Assembly (NCBI RefSeq): GCF_904846645.1
Contig: NZ_CAJHBO010000014.1
Span: 1-64,000 of the forward strand
Direction of reading: 5' to 3'
From: Psychrobacter sp. Pi2-1
Lineage (GTDB): Bacteria > Pseudomonadota > Gammaproteobacteria > Pseudomonadales > Moraxellaceae
Length of the DNA stretch: 64,000 bases
Positions 1 through 9,003 of this stretch are shown here, one piece after another. Below the pieces are notes generated by a model. It was not told where the DNA came from. It did no database searches and saw only the letters and a list, made by a program, of their open reading frames with translations. Each line of letters opens with the position of its first letter. Within the stretch, counting starts at the first letter, position 1. The position numbers were made by a program, and so were the translations under genes.

Positions 1-77
1 GGATAGTCGCCCAACGCTTCTATCAGCATGCGAACGGCGCGTTCTTTAATCTCAGGAGTGTAGTTTCGTGTTTTCAT
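1..77 (-). CDS. IS3-family transposase OrfA, N-terminal fragment
   Basis: Minus-strand reading frame starting with ATG at 77 and running off the window. The visible 25 residues begin MKTRNYTPEIKERAVRML, the typical N-terminal helix-turn-helix start of IS51-type OrfA (Tyr-x-Pro-Glu-x-x-x-Arg-Ala-Val). OrfA normally supplies DNA-end recognition and is joined to OrfB by ribosomal frameshifting. It lies 50 bases inside the inverted repeat, as expected. Partial only because the window ends. Confidence 0.75.
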   Translation of the reverse strand, partial: MKTRNYTPEIKERAVRMLIEALGDY

Positions 78-127
78 TGTCGTATTCTCTCAGAATGTTG
101 AGTCTCCGACAATCCCGGGGCGGTTCA
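1..127 (-). mobile_element. End of an IS3-family (IS51-like) insertion sequence, partial
   Basis: The first 127 bases carry the terminal part of an insertion sequence that continues beyond the window. Read on the minus strand it begins TGAACCGCCCCGGGA at base 127, the terminal inverted repeat type of IS51-group IS3 elements, and is followed by the start of an OrfA-type transposase. The element lies directly against the first recombinase gene and has removed that gene's own start. The other end is outside the window, so completeness and target duplication cannot be judged. Confidence 0.8.
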
Positions 128-2116
128 TATAACGAAAAACAACCTAATAAGCTTAAAGTAGACTCTCTTTCAAAAGTACACTCTGAAGCATTTAGAGCCT
201 ATATCAGATATTGCCAAAAAAACAAAATAAACCTAGAGATTCCATCAAAACTGAAAGCAGCAATTATTGATTTTTCTGAAAAAACAAAGTTAATACCAAT
301 CCCTTCATTACCCAATGTTACAGCTTTTAAAAGCAAAAACAAGCCAACAGAACCATTAAATAAAATTTGTTATGACGATTTAACACAAGCTTTAAAATCA
401 GAAGTAGATCGCCTCTACGAAAAAATTAATTTTATTGAAAAGGTTAATAAGGCAGAGCCATATACATTAGCTGAAGCTCATTCAGAAATATTCCCACCCA
501 TGACTAAAGAGCGTATTTTTGCATGGTATGAGATGATACTCAGTGGAGAGGTTTCTACTAGACTTAATATACAGACTCTCTCTATAAAATTAAAAGATTG
601 CATAGATACTGAGTTGTCGGAGTTAATGGAACAACGTGATCCAAAAATACTTGATAAATTCAGAGCTATTTATGAAAGAGATAAAACATTAATCAATACG
701 TCTCAAACAACTCTACATTTAAAAAAACAGCAAGGATTTGGCTTAAGTAACTGGAATTTTGATGTCTTGAGGGGATTAAAAACCTTAATCGCTAATGGCT
801 ATCCAATGCAAAAGACGCTGGATGAAATTGATGCAAAATATTCGGCTGATTCTTGCATCGCTATAGGAGAGTGTGAGGATATTATCCAACTATTAATTTT
901 ACGAATATCCCGTTCACAAAAAAAATATAAGCACCCCCAAATAGACAATTGGGATGCTTTTTTAGGAATGTATTTTCCTTCTATGATTGATTCTGCTGCA
1001 ATCTATTTAATGCTCGCACTTCAAACTGGGTGGAATAAAGAGACTATTTTAGCAATTGATCCTAACAATTATGAGCATGTATTAACTGGTGCTTTAAACG
1101 AAAATCAATCCATTATCTTCTCAGAAAAACATAGAAGCCAAGATTCTAACCTACCTTATGGTAATTCGAAGGAATTTATAGCTCCAAGCAATAAGGATGA
1201 TAGATATTCAATCTACAATATTATTCAATTAGCAAAAAATATTGTAGCACCTCTTGAGAGATATTCATTTGATTATATCCCTATGCATCATCAAGAAGAT
1301 AATTTAAACCCTCTATTTATATGTCTTAGATATTGGGCCGACTGGGTTTCTAAAGGAGGAAGACATACTTCGATATCTCAAAACAAAGCCTTCCAAACCG
1401 CAATCAAACATTTTATTAACAAACATGAAATTAAAGAGCATGGAACGCAAATTTCTGCAATTGGCGATCTTACTTCGAGAATTCGTATCACTTGGATGCA
1501 AATCAAACGGAAGAATCTTCCTTTGACAGTCGTGAGACTAGTTCAAGGACATAATTCAAAAAATACTACTGATCAATATTACGACAATTCTGGTATAGCA
1601 AAGCAAGATAGAAAAAACCGTTTAAGAATAGAACAAGAAGAGATCGTTACTTTACTTAGAAATAAGAAATTCAAAGGGATTGTGGGAACAAAAAACGATG
1701 AAAATCTAAATACAAACATAGGGCTAAAGATTTTTCATATACCTGGACAAAGAGGCGCTCTATGGGGATGCTCTAATCAATATGACCCAACATGGCTTGA
1801 GGCAGAAAATGAAATTTCTAACGGTGAAAAATGTTACTCAATTCAAAATTGTATTTTCTGTAAACAAATTCGACTCTTTGAAGACTCCGTACCTTATTTG
1901 ATGGAGAGATTACTACATATAAGAGACTTAACGAATGAGACCCTTGAGTCTCACTCTATTTTAAATGATGAAAAACTGATTATCGAGTCAATTCTAGATA
2001 ACTGGAATGATGATGATCACATTAAATACTCAGCAAGATATCAAAGAAAAAATGCACCGCTTTTACCTAGAAATCTAAATGACTTAAAGGTTATTTTTGA
2101 GGATGATGATGCTTGA
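68..2116 (+). CDS. Tyrosine-recombinase-like protein, 5' end replaced by IS
   Basis: The frame is open from a GTG inside the IS; residues 1-20 are IS-encoded, so the native N-terminus is lost and the first native methionine is far downstream (base 501). The C-terminal half has a degenerate tyrosine-recombinase layout: TGWNKETI (about residue 319, no Arg where Arg I is expected), SRIRITW (about 469, in the place of HxxR) and GHNSKNTTDQYYD (about 493, His and Tyr). A tail with Cys near residues 566-600 (GCSN, CIFC) may bind zinc. It overlaps the next recombinase gene. Probably an accessory, possibly catalytically weak, member of a multi-recombinase transposition module; whether it is still made is doubtful. 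Confidence 0.7.
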   Translation: MFSLSYSLRMLSLRQSRGGSYNEKQPNKLKVDSLSKVHSEAFRAYIRYCQKNKINLEIPSKLKAAIIDFSEKTKLIPIPSLPNVTAFKSKNKPTEPLNKICYDDLTQALKSEVDRLYEKINFIEKVNKAEPYTLAEAHSEIFPPMTKERIFAWYEMILSGEVSTRLNIQTLSIKLKDCIDTELSELMEQRDPKILDKFRAIYERDKTLINTSQTTLHLKKQQGFGLSNWNFDVLRGLKTLIANGYPMQKTLDEIDAKYSADSCIAIGECEDIIQLLILRISRSQKKYKHPQIDNWDAFLGMYFPSMIDSAAIYLMLALQTGWNKETILAIDPNNYEHVLTGALNENQSIIFSEKHRSQDSNLPYGNSKEFIAPSNKDDRYSIYNIIQLAKNIVAPLERYSFDYIPMHHQEDNLNPLFICLRYWADWVSKGGRHTSISQNKAFQTAIKHFINKHEIKEHGTQISAIGDLTSRIRITWMQIKRKNLPLTVVRLVQGHNSKNTTDQYYDNSGIAKQDRKNRLRIEQEEIVTLLRNKKFKGIVGTKNDENLNTNIGLKIFHIPGQRGALWGCSNQYDPTWLEAENEISNGEKCYSIQNCIFCKQIRLFEDSVPYLMERLLHIRDLTNETLESHSILNDEKLIIESILDNWNDDDHIKYSARYQRKNAPLLPRNLNDLKVIFEDDDA

Positions 2117-4139
2117 TCTAGATAAATATTTTACCATTGAATCCTTACAGAGAGATAAAGGTGAATCTGCTAATAAAGAGTGTAATCACTCTTTAGAAAC
2201 AACGTGCGGGAAAACATCTGGCTCTGCTATTTCACTTTCTGTAAAACTAAGGGAGAATTCTAGCCATGACTTTCCTATTTCAGAATACTCTTTATATAGA
2301 GACAATGTTTGGTTGCTTGAATACACTACTGGCAAAAACCCTACAAAAATACATTTTTACAAAGAAGACGAAAAATACAATGGTTTAAAACGAGTATTAT
2401 TATATTACGCAATTCCAGACTTCTCTCTTTCCGGCACTATTAAAAGTTACAGCACTACTAGATCTTACTCTAATCTCTTTAATATATTTATATCCTATGT
2501 TTTTAAGCATAATCATTTATCAGCAAATGATCGAACCGATATAGATTGCATTACTCCAAGCATGTTAAATGAAGCTCTTGATAGAGCCAAAAATAATAAT
2601 GATGCCCCAAGGCATTATTCTTCAATGTTTAGTATGATCAGATTATGGTTATCCCTATCACGTCAACGATCCATACCTGAAAAATATAGACTAGATATTG
2701 ATTTTACGTCTGTTGATAACAAAAAGAGGCACAAGGATGTTGTTAATCACTTTCAAGGCATAGTATCTACTTGGGTACCATTTTCTGAAAGTGAATTAGC
2801 AAAATTAATGGAATATTCACTGTTCTGGCTCGAAAGTGCATTACCAGAATTAATAAATGTACGTGATTATCTCGGTGGACTAGATTTAGCTAACAAAAGT
2901 AGTGCCACTTTCTATTCATGGGAGCCAAATGAAGAATTTGAAAAACTTACGAATATCACAATACATGAAATAAACGTAATGTCTAGTAGTCGAATTTACT
3001 CGAAAACAAAACTTGAAAATCGGAGCAAACCTTACTCTTATACATGGAAAAATCAATATGCGATAGCCTTAGATCACGTTAGGAATGCTTTGTTTATCTT
3101 TGTTGGCCTTCTTATAGGAATGAGAGCAAGAGAGATTGGACAAATCATGCTAGATGATATCTACATTGATAATAACGGAGAATACTGGATTAATATTACA
3201 CGATTTAAAACGACCAATGACTCAAATTATCAAGGTGAAACTGAAGTAATTCCGATTCCTTCTTTTATCGGTGACTGTGTATCTTCTTTCAAGCATTTGA
3301 AAAGCTTATCCGACTTTAATAAGGAAAGTTATTTGTTTCAGTCTAATAAAGGCAGAAAGGTTCTAAATAATTTCACAGATGCACAGATTAAACTCATCAC
3401 AAATGAGATCAAAAAATTTACTGGAATAGAAAGAGTTCATAACCATCGGTTCAGAAAAACAATAGCTGAAATATTAATTAATCGAAGTGAAAAGAATATC
3501 GATTTAATTCGGATGCTATTTGGGCATGAGAGCTATGCAATGACACTGAAGTATATAGCTAGAAATCCATTTATGGTTAATGCTATTGCAGAAGCTATTG
3601 AGGTGAATTTTACCAAGGACTTTCATGAAGTATTAAGAAGTATTAGAGATGAATCTTATTCTGGTAAATCAGCGGAAAAAATTGCACATGCTATGATTAA
3701 GACTCCAGAAAAATTCGTGGGTAAACAACTTAAACTTCAAGTAATTAACTATGTATCTCACATACTTTCTAGTGGAGAGATGTGGTTTATCCACAGATCT
3801 GCATTGGGAACATACTGCATTCATAGTGGGGAAATAAAGAAAGACGATTTACCTCCATGTCTAATTGGAAAGAAAAATTTGGGTCAATTTTTAAGTCCTG
3901 ATGTAACTAACTGTCAGTTGGATTGTCAATATTGTGTCGCGATTGAGAAATCAAGGAAAGCTATCTCTGACAATATTAACTTTTATCATAGTGTTTTAGA
4001 ATCTACAGATAATATTGGTAAGAAAGCTGGGAAAATGATTCGTAAAAAACTTGCTGCAAATGAAAAGCACTTAGAAGAATTAGATATGAATCATCACAGA
4101 GTCAAAAGGACTCTTAAAATGAAAGTGGTACAATTATGA
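2103..4139 (+). CDS. Tyrosine recombinase (large, zinc-finger tail)
   Basis: A 678-residue protein with the full catalytic set of tyrosine recombinases: GMRAREIGQ (Arg I, about residue 339), HNHRFRK (HxxR, about 446), FGHES (His) and KYIAR (Tyr nucleophile, about 480). The C-terminal 100 residues carry Cys pairs including CQLDCQYC, a likely zinc site also seen in the preceding gene. A TTG at 2097 follows an AAAGG, but ATG at 2103 is preferred; either start overlaps the upstream stop, implying translational coupling. Architecture recalls TnpB of Tn554-type transposons and the integrases of gamma-mobile-trio islands; family assignment is by motif only. AT-rich, consistent with transfer. Confidence 0.85.
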   Translation: MMMLDLDKYFTIESLQRDKGESANKECNHSLETTCGKTSGSAISLSVKLRENSSHDFPISEYSLYRDNVWLLEYTTGKNPTKIHFYKEDEKYNGLKRVLLYYAIPDFSLSGTIKSYSTTRSYSNLFNIFISYVFKHNHLSANDRTDIDCITPSMLNEALDRAKNNNDAPRHYSSMFSMIRLWLSLSRQRSIPEKYRLDIDFTSVDNKKRHKDVVNHFQGIVSTWVPFSESELAKLMEYSLFWLESALPELINVRDYLGGLDLANKSSATFYSWEPNEEFEKLTNITIHEINVMSSSRIYSKTKLENRSKPYSYTWKNQYAIALDHVRNALFIFVGLLIGMRAREIGQIMLDDIYIDNNGEYWINITRFKTTNDSNYQGETEVIPIPSFIGDCVSSFKHLKSLSDFNKESYLFQSNKGRKVLNNFTDAQIKLITNEIKKFTGIERVHNHRFRKTIAEILINRSEKNIDLIRMLFGHESYAMTLKYIARNPFMVNAIAEAIEVNFTKDFHEVLRSIRDESYSGKSAEKIAHAMIKTPEKFVGKQLKLQVINYVSHILSSGEMWFIHRSALGTYCIHSGEIKKDDLPPCLIGKKNLGQFLSPDVTNCQLDCQYCVAIEKSRKAISDNINFYHSVLESTDNIGKKAGKMIRKKLAANEKHLEELDMNHHRVKRTLKMKVVQL

Positions 4140-5116
4140 GTTCAGTAATAACCAGATCTAAAATTGTTAGCGCTATCGTTGAAGAAAAGGTCAAGAATCC
4201 TAGCGTTAAACTGAAAATACAAGATATATGCGCAATCGTAGAAATATCTAGACAATCATTTAACCGATACTATTCTGACTTAAAACCCTATATGAAAGGT
4301 GAAAAACCTATAAGTGAATTAATTGAGGGTGAAGATGAAATTTCTTCTAATCAGTTATTATGTACCTACCAATCAAAGATTATTGAGTTGGAGAGCAAGC
4401 TTCATAATATTGAAGGAGAGCATATTAAAGAAGTAGCTAATATAAAAAATAGTATAACAACTTCACTAATGAATAATGATCTTACTTTGTATGATGCAGA
4501 CGCTGTTAGACTACAGTTGCAGAAACAAAGTTTACATAATGATAAATTGCTTAATAAGATTAATACTTTACAAACTGAGCTAAGCAAACAACATATAAAA
4601 CAAAATATTGAGCCTGTAATAACTCTCTCATCTGCTAACTTTGAAATTTTAGAAGATAATTTCGAACTAATCTTTAGAAATTATATTGATAAGGTTGATA
4701 TTGACACTTTCGAAGATGAGAAAGATAACGAAATTGATCATATAATAACTAAGTTGAATAAAATTTCAGCAAATAGAAAAGTTATTACTATCTTATTCAT
4801 GGAAAGGTATTTATGTAGTTTTAAAAAATTCGTAGAACGTTATGTATTCGATTCTGAAACATTCCATCTATTCACCAGACTACCTATACATTCAAGATCG
4901 GAATTAAAGTTAATTTTAAAAAGACTTAGCTGCCAATTAGAGATAAAAATCTATATTCCTTATTCAGAGTCAGAAGCAATTACTAAAACACAACGTCAAT
5001 TCTTTTTCAAAAATGTACCTGAGCTTGAATTACAAGCAGCTGATAAGTCATTCATACCCTCAGTTCAGGATGGTTTTGATACAGTTTGCCAATATCGAAT
5101 CAATCAGGGGGATTAA
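4136..5116 (+). CDS. HTH/coiled-coil protein of the recombinase module
   Basis: 326 residues; overlaps the preceding stop by four bases (ATGA). The N-terminus has a helix-turn-helix-like segment (IQDICAIVEISRQSFNRYY, about residues 25-43) followed by a heptad-rich stretch (about 78-160) predicted to be coiled coil, then a mixed C-terminal domain with no motif recognised. In Tn554-like elements a small TnpC with the same HTH plus coiled-coil plan assists two recombinases, and gamma-mobile-trio islands have a third partner of unknown function; this gene could be the equivalent. No catalytic residues are seen. Its position between recombinase genes supports a role in DNA recognition or transposition control. 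Confidence 0.65.
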   Translation: MSSVITRSKIVSAIVEEKVKNPSVKLKIQDICAIVEISRQSFNRYYSDLKPYMKGEKPISELIEGEDEISSNQLLCTYQSKIIELESKLHNIEGEHIKEVANIKNSITTSLMNNDLTLYDADAVRLQLQKQSLHNDKLLNKINTLQTELSKQHIKQNIEPVITLSSANFEILEDNFELIFRNYIDKVDIDTFEDEKDNEIDHIITKLNKISANRKVITILFMERYLCSFKKFVERYVFDSETFHLFTRLPIHSRSELKLILKRLSCQLEIKIYIPYSESEAITKTQRQFFFKNVPELELQAADKSFIPSVQDGFDTVCQYRINQGD

Positions 5117-6396
5117 TGATAGTAATCAAGACAATACTTATCGAGTATAAAAGCATTGATACGCTTAGTAATGCTCAGCATTACATTTTAAAAGCTTTAC
5201 TTCATAATGATAAAGAAATATTGCTCAGCCATCCTAATTTATTTCTTTACAATGAAACAAATGGGGCAGTTAACACATCTAGGCGTTATGCAAACATAAT
5301 ATCGCAATTTTATTCATATTTATCTACAGAGAACAAGTTTAGTAGTATTGATATTGGTAAATATCATGTTCTTATTGATAACCATGACATCAGAAAATGG
5401 CAAATTTATCGCCAAATCAAGCGAGTAGAAAAACAGTCTATTAAACCTACTTCAAAGACGATTTTTGAAGACGCAAGAATTCTTTTAAATTATGTTAAGT
5501 GGCTACACAATGCTGGATATATTACGAATGTTTCAGTACAGCATAAAGATTGGATTGCAAATTTCAAAAATAAGAGAATGCTAAATTATATTCAACAAGA
5601 AGCTAAACAAGTCGCAGATGCTAAAAATATAAGAATTTTAGATAAGGAAAGAAGACAAAAATATTCAAAATCTCTAATTACAAATCAAGAGATTAAAGCT
5701 CTTCTTGATGCCTATGCTGATTCCGTCTATTCTGCATTATTCAAGCTATCACTTGGTACTGGAATGCGCCCTATAGAACTGGTTCAATTTCCATATATTG
5801 GAAATGGAGATAATAAGAGCATTATGCCTTATTCTGAAATGGATAAAGATAAAGCTACTGTAGAATTCAAAGTGGTTGGAAAAGGTAGAAAACTCCGAAC
5901 TGTCATCATTAATCTCAAAGATTTAAAAGAACTAGATAATACCTATATCAAACCTTTTTATAATGAAAGAAGAAAACTATACCGAGAAAAATATGGTGTT
6001 GCTTGCCCACCTTCAGTTTTGTTTTTGAACAAATCTGGCAAACCTATAACTCCAATGATGATTTCAAGACGCTCAAATGATGCCAAATTAAAAGCGATGC
6101 AGTTTTATCCTGATTTTAGAGAAAAAATTACTTTTTATGAAGCTAGGCACTGGTGGCCAACAATGTTTGCAATTGAATTTTTTAAGGAAAAGCTTCTTAA
6201 TGAATCCTCAGAGGTTCTTTACGCTGCTTTCGGTGAAGCCTTAAAAAACCAGATGGGGCATGAAGATTTAGAAACCACTTACAAATACTACATAGATATG
6301 GCTAGACTAGTATATTCAGCACATCAAGGGACTGTTCATGAGTTACTAACATCACCTCAAAAAACAGTTCAAGAAATGCTTAATGACATGGAATGA
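5116..6396 (+). CDS. Tyrosine recombinase (integrase), 426 aa
   Basis: Start chosen at ATG 5116, which overlaps the upstream TAA and is preceded by AGGGGGA; an upstream in-frame start at 5086 has no such signal. Motifs: GTGMRPIEL (Arg I, about residue 213), VVGKGRKLR (beta-hairpin Lys), YEARHWW (about 340; Tyr replaces the first His of HxxR), MGHEDLETTYKYY (about 379, His and Tyr nucleophile). The N-terminal 190 residues look like a SAM-like DNA-binding arm. Last gene of the four-gene module and complete; its stop lies four bases before the IS3 element. Likely the main or partner recombinase of the island. Confidence 0.85.
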   Translation: MIVIKTILIEYKSIDTLSNAQHYILKALLHNDKEILLSHPNLFLYNETNGAVNTSRRYANIISQFYSYLSTENKFSSIDIGKYHVLIDNHDIRKWQIYRQIKRVEKQSIKPTSKTIFEDARILLNYVKWLHNAGYITNVSVQHKDWIANFKNKRMLNYIQQEAKQVADAKNIRILDKERRQKYSKSLITNQEIKALLDAYADSVYSALFKLSLGTGMRPIELVQFPYIGNGDNKSIMPYSEMDKDKATVEFKVVGKGRKLRTVIINLKDLKELDNTYIKPFYNERRKLYREKYGVACPPSVLFLNKSGKPITPMMISRRSNDAKLKAMQFYPDFREKITFYEARHWWPTMFAIEFFKEKLLNESSEVLYAAFGEALKNQMGHEDLETTYKYYIDMARLVYSAHQGTVHELLTSPQKTVQEMLNDME

Positions 6397-6458
6397 GCTA
6401 TGCTGAAGAAACCGTACAACTAAACTTGGTAAACTAAGCGTATTGACAGGAGTTTACC

Positions 6459-6758
6459 ATGACCAAGAAAGTAAGAACCTACAGTGACGAATTTAAAGCT
6501 GAAGCCGTCAAGAAGATAGCGGATAACAACGGCAATATTTCAGCGACCGCAAAGCAACTTGGCATTGCCATGCAAACGCTCTCAAATTGGCATAACAAAG
6601 CCAATCAAGGCAAGCTTGTCGGCACAGAGCAATACGATCCTGATCTTATGAGTGCTCTTCAAGAAATAAAGCAGCTCAAGCGTCAGCTCAAAGTGGCTGA
6701 AGAGGAGCGCGAGATTCTAAAAAAGGCGACCGCGTACTTCGCGAAAAACAGCCCGTAA
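6459..6758 (+). CDS. IS3-family transposase OrfA
   Basis: 99 residues with a strong AGGAG ribosome-binding site. The N-terminal half is a helix-turn-helix (YSDEFKAEAVKKI ... ATAKQLGIAMQTLSNW); the C-terminal half is a leucine-zipper-like segment ending EREILKKATAYFAK, standard for IS3-group OrfA. It binds the IS ends and is expressed alone or, by -1 frameshifting at 6719-6725, as the amino part of the OrfAB transposase. Confidence 0.9.
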   Translation: MTKKVRTYSDEFKAEAVKKIADNNGNISATAKQLGIAMQTLSNWHNKANQGKLVGTEQYDPDLMSALQEIKQLKRQLKVAEEEREILKKATAYFAKNSP

Positions 6759-7624
6759 AGTACGCTTTTATCAAAGACAATCGTCAGATATTTAGCACCA
6801 CTACTATGTGCCGTGTATTAAGCGTTAAGCCCTCAAGCTACTACGATTGGCTAAGTCGTGACATCAGCGAACAGCAGGTACACCGCAATCAGTGCGAGCT
6901 ACTAGTTAAAGCCGCTCACAGTGAAATGAAAGAACGTTATGGCGTAGATCGATTGCATGCTCATCTAAGCAAACAAGGCCACAACATTAGCCTGTATATG
7001 GTAAGAAGCATCAAAGAGCAACACGGCATTAAATGTCGTCGTCATAAGCGCTTTAAAGTCACCACCGACTCCAATCACAACAAGCTGGTCTATCCAAACG
7101 TACTGGATCAGAAGTTTGATGCTAAGCGCCCTAACGAGTCGTGGGTCAGCGACATCACCTATATCTGGACGAATGAGGGTTGGCTGTACTTAGCAGGGGT
7201 CAAAGACTTATACACCAAAGAGCTTGTCGGTTACGCTATTAACAAGCGTATGACCGCAGATTTAGTTTGAAAAGCACTAAATATGGCCATCAAGAATAAA
7301 CGTCCAAGCAAAGGGCTAATCGTTCATTCAGACAGAGGCAGTCAGTATTGCAGTCACGCCTACCACAAGACCATTAAGCAGCATCAATTTATAGGCTCAA
7401 TGAGCGGCAAAGGCAACTGTTTCGATAACGCTCCGATAGAAAGCTTCTGGGGCACATTAAAGAACGAGCTGGTATATCATCAGGATTATAAGACTAGATT
7501 TGCAGCGATCAACGATATTATTAGATACATCGAGCTGTACTACAATCAGACGAGGATTCAAAAGGGTTTGGGCTATCAATCGCCAAGACAGGTGTGGTTT
7601 GATTATTATCGTCAGGCTGCGTAA
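6722..7624 (+). pseudogene. IS3-family transposase OrfB, interrupted by TGA
   Basis: The reading frame after the -1 slip contains the rve/DDE integrase core: SWVSDITYIW (first Asp), VHSDRGSQYCS (second Asp) and DNAPIESFWG (Glu), plus the preceding HTH-like region (RYGVDRLHAHL). The frame is broken by TGA at 7268-7270 between TADLV and KALNMAIKN; homologues normally have Cys or another codon there, so a single base change explains it. Without suppression neither half would be an active transposase. It ends 39 bases before the right inverted repeat. Confidence 0.85.
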
Positions 7625-8509
7625 TTAAAATCTCCCAAGTTTATGTGTACGGATTTGACGGCAGGGGTCATTATCTAACGGGTTCCAAATAACACCGCTA
7701 AAATCTGTCGGAATGTCTAAGTCACCTGATTTAAATGCACATACCTTGTTCCGACCGAGTTTGCCCATGAAATAACCCAACTCTAAAATCACATTTTGAC
7801 GGGCTCGAGGGTGGTAATTATCTGCATTTTTCGATTTACCTACATCATCTGGAGTCAGTAATATAATTGCAAACCCTACATCAGAATAATGCTCAATTTT
7901 TTCAATAATCGTTTTATTACCACTTGCCTGTTCATGAAGAACAATAGCTTCAAAATCATTTTTTTCTAGAAAACGCGCCATCATTTCTTTTGCATGATCG
8001 TCATGCCCATGAACGACAAATACTTTTCTATTAGATTGAGCTACAGAGTTAGCATCATGTGTCTTAAGCTCAGGCTCTATTTTGCTATTTGAAGCAACAT
8101 ATTCTTTGTAGTCGCGCACAAAGGGAATCATTAGCCCTCTAACTAAGTTGTGAATAGAGGAGATTATTTTATTGTCGCGGCTACTAAAAAACTCATATGC
8201 AAAATTTGACGCATAACTTGTATCATTACCTAGTTTTTGGATTAATGCATACTTTAACCCTAAGTCATTTTTATCATCACCACTCCATTGCAATTTGCTA
8301 GTACCAACCATTCCCTGCTGAGTGGCATAGCTCGCTTCTAGAAACTGTTCTAAATCAATATTTTCAGTAAGTATTTCATTAAAAGGCTGTAAGTCTTTAT
8401 GACGTAACAATTGAGCCAGCTTTTCAAGCAAGCCTTCATAAGTTTGGCTCTGTGATGCTTGGAGATCTAACACGGTATTATCGATTTTTTTGAATAGATC
8501 AACGGCCAT
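7625..8509 (-). CDS. TIR-domain (CAP12/PycTIR-type) effector, C-terminus cut by IS
   Basis: Start at ATG 8509, with GAGGAGA just upstream and an 11-base overlap with the preceding gene. Residues 1-150 are helical with no recognised domain; from about residue 160 a TIR-like predicted nucleotide-binding domain follows (VFVVHGHDDHAKEMMARF, FAIILLTPDD, QNVILELGYFMGKLG with the conserved Glu). Domains of this type cleave NAD+ in Pycsar and related systems. Native coding sequence ends near residue 282 (GVIWNPLDND) at base 7664; the last 13 residues are read from IS sequence. The truncation removes only the end of the TIR fold, so function is uncertain. Confidence 0.8.
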   Translation of the reverse strand: MAVDLFKKIDNTVLDLQASQSQTYEGLLEKLAQLLRHKDLQPFNEILTENIDLEQFLEASYATQQGMVGTSKLQWSGDDKNDLGLKYALIQKLGNDTSYASNFAYEFFSSRDNKIISSIHNLVRGLMIPFVRDYKEYVASNSKIEPELKTHDANSVAQSNRKVFVVHGHDDHAKEMMARFLEKNDFEAIVLHEQASGNKTIIEKIEHYSDVGFAIILLTPDDVGKSKNADNYHPRARQNVILELGYFMGKLGRNKVCAFKSGDLDIPTDFSGVIWNPLDNDPCRQIRTHKLGRF

Positions 8510-8801
8510 TTTTATTCTCCTCGCTATCAGCCTGTATTCTTGCTTCACTTGCTTTATCTATAATCATTTGTCTATAGGCTGCCTTGATGCCGTCAGCCAT
8601 GTCAATAGCCACGGGGTTTGAAGCGTAATTTTCGAACTTTTTATCAACCATGTTTTCCATTTCAACGATAGCTAACTCAATGCTTTCAGCACTTTCAGCA
8701 TCGAACTGTATGGTTCCTAATTCACCTTCAAGCTCATCGGTCACTTTGCCCAACTCACTTAATGTCTTGTTCAGTTGATCCAGCCCTTTTATCTCAAACA
8801 T
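8499..8801 (-). CDS. Unknown 100-aa protein coupled to the TIR gene
   Basis: Begins at ATG 8801 after TAGGAG and overlaps the TIR gene by 11 bases, so the two are translationally coupled. The protein is acidic and mostly helical, starting MFEIKGLDQLNKTLSEL and ending in a hydrophilic tail. The opening faintly recalls HK97-gp10-type phage neck proteins (I-K-G-L-x-x-L), but this resemblance is weak. No catalytic motif. As the invariable-looking partner it could be a sensor or inhibitor of the TIR effector; that is inference from context only. Confidence 0.6.
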   Translation of the reverse strand: MFEIKGLDQLNKTLSELGKVTDELEGELGTIQFDAESAESIELAIVEMENMVDKKFENYASNPVAIDMADGIKAAYRQMIIDKASEARIQADSEENKNGR

Positions 8802-8887
8802 CTTATCTACTCCTATTTCATGACTATCGAATTTTATAAAGTTATAATAGCAGGTTAGCTGATTAACAATTCACATTAGCCGAGCAT

Positions 8888-8908
8888 ATGCGACAATATG
8901 TGTCGTTT
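8888..8908. promoter_or_regulatory. Palindromic operator candidate upstream of type III R-M
   Basis: Inverted repeat CGACA-ATATG-TGTCG inside a 21-base segment that matches the segment at 19660-19680 at 18 of 21 positions. It lies in the divergent spacer between the TIR-partner gene and mod, about 100 bases before the mod start. Probably a binding site for a dimeric regulator; which regulator is unknown. Confidence 0.55.
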
Positions 8909-9003
8909 GAAATATTTGGCTCATTGTTTGGATAGAATGACTTTGTCATAATGCCAAAGCAGTTTTATAAGTGCTCCTTTTACCTTACACCTTAGGAAGT
9001 ATC

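Larger units (their letters stand above)
6401..7663 (+). mobile_element. IS3-family insertion sequence, about 1.26 kb
   Basis: Bounded by imperfect inverted repeats: left 6401-6418 continuing into TAAACTTGG, right 7646-7663 in reverse, about 13 of the outer 18 bases plus most of the next 12 matching. It contains orfA and orfB joined by an A_AAA_AAG slippery site at 6719-6725. OrfB carries an in-frame TGA, so this copy is probably inactive. No target duplication is visible (flanks GCTA and GGGG), which suggests that a deletion or recombination accompanied or followed insertion. It separates the recombinase module from the TIR gene and truncates the latter. Confidence 0.8.
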
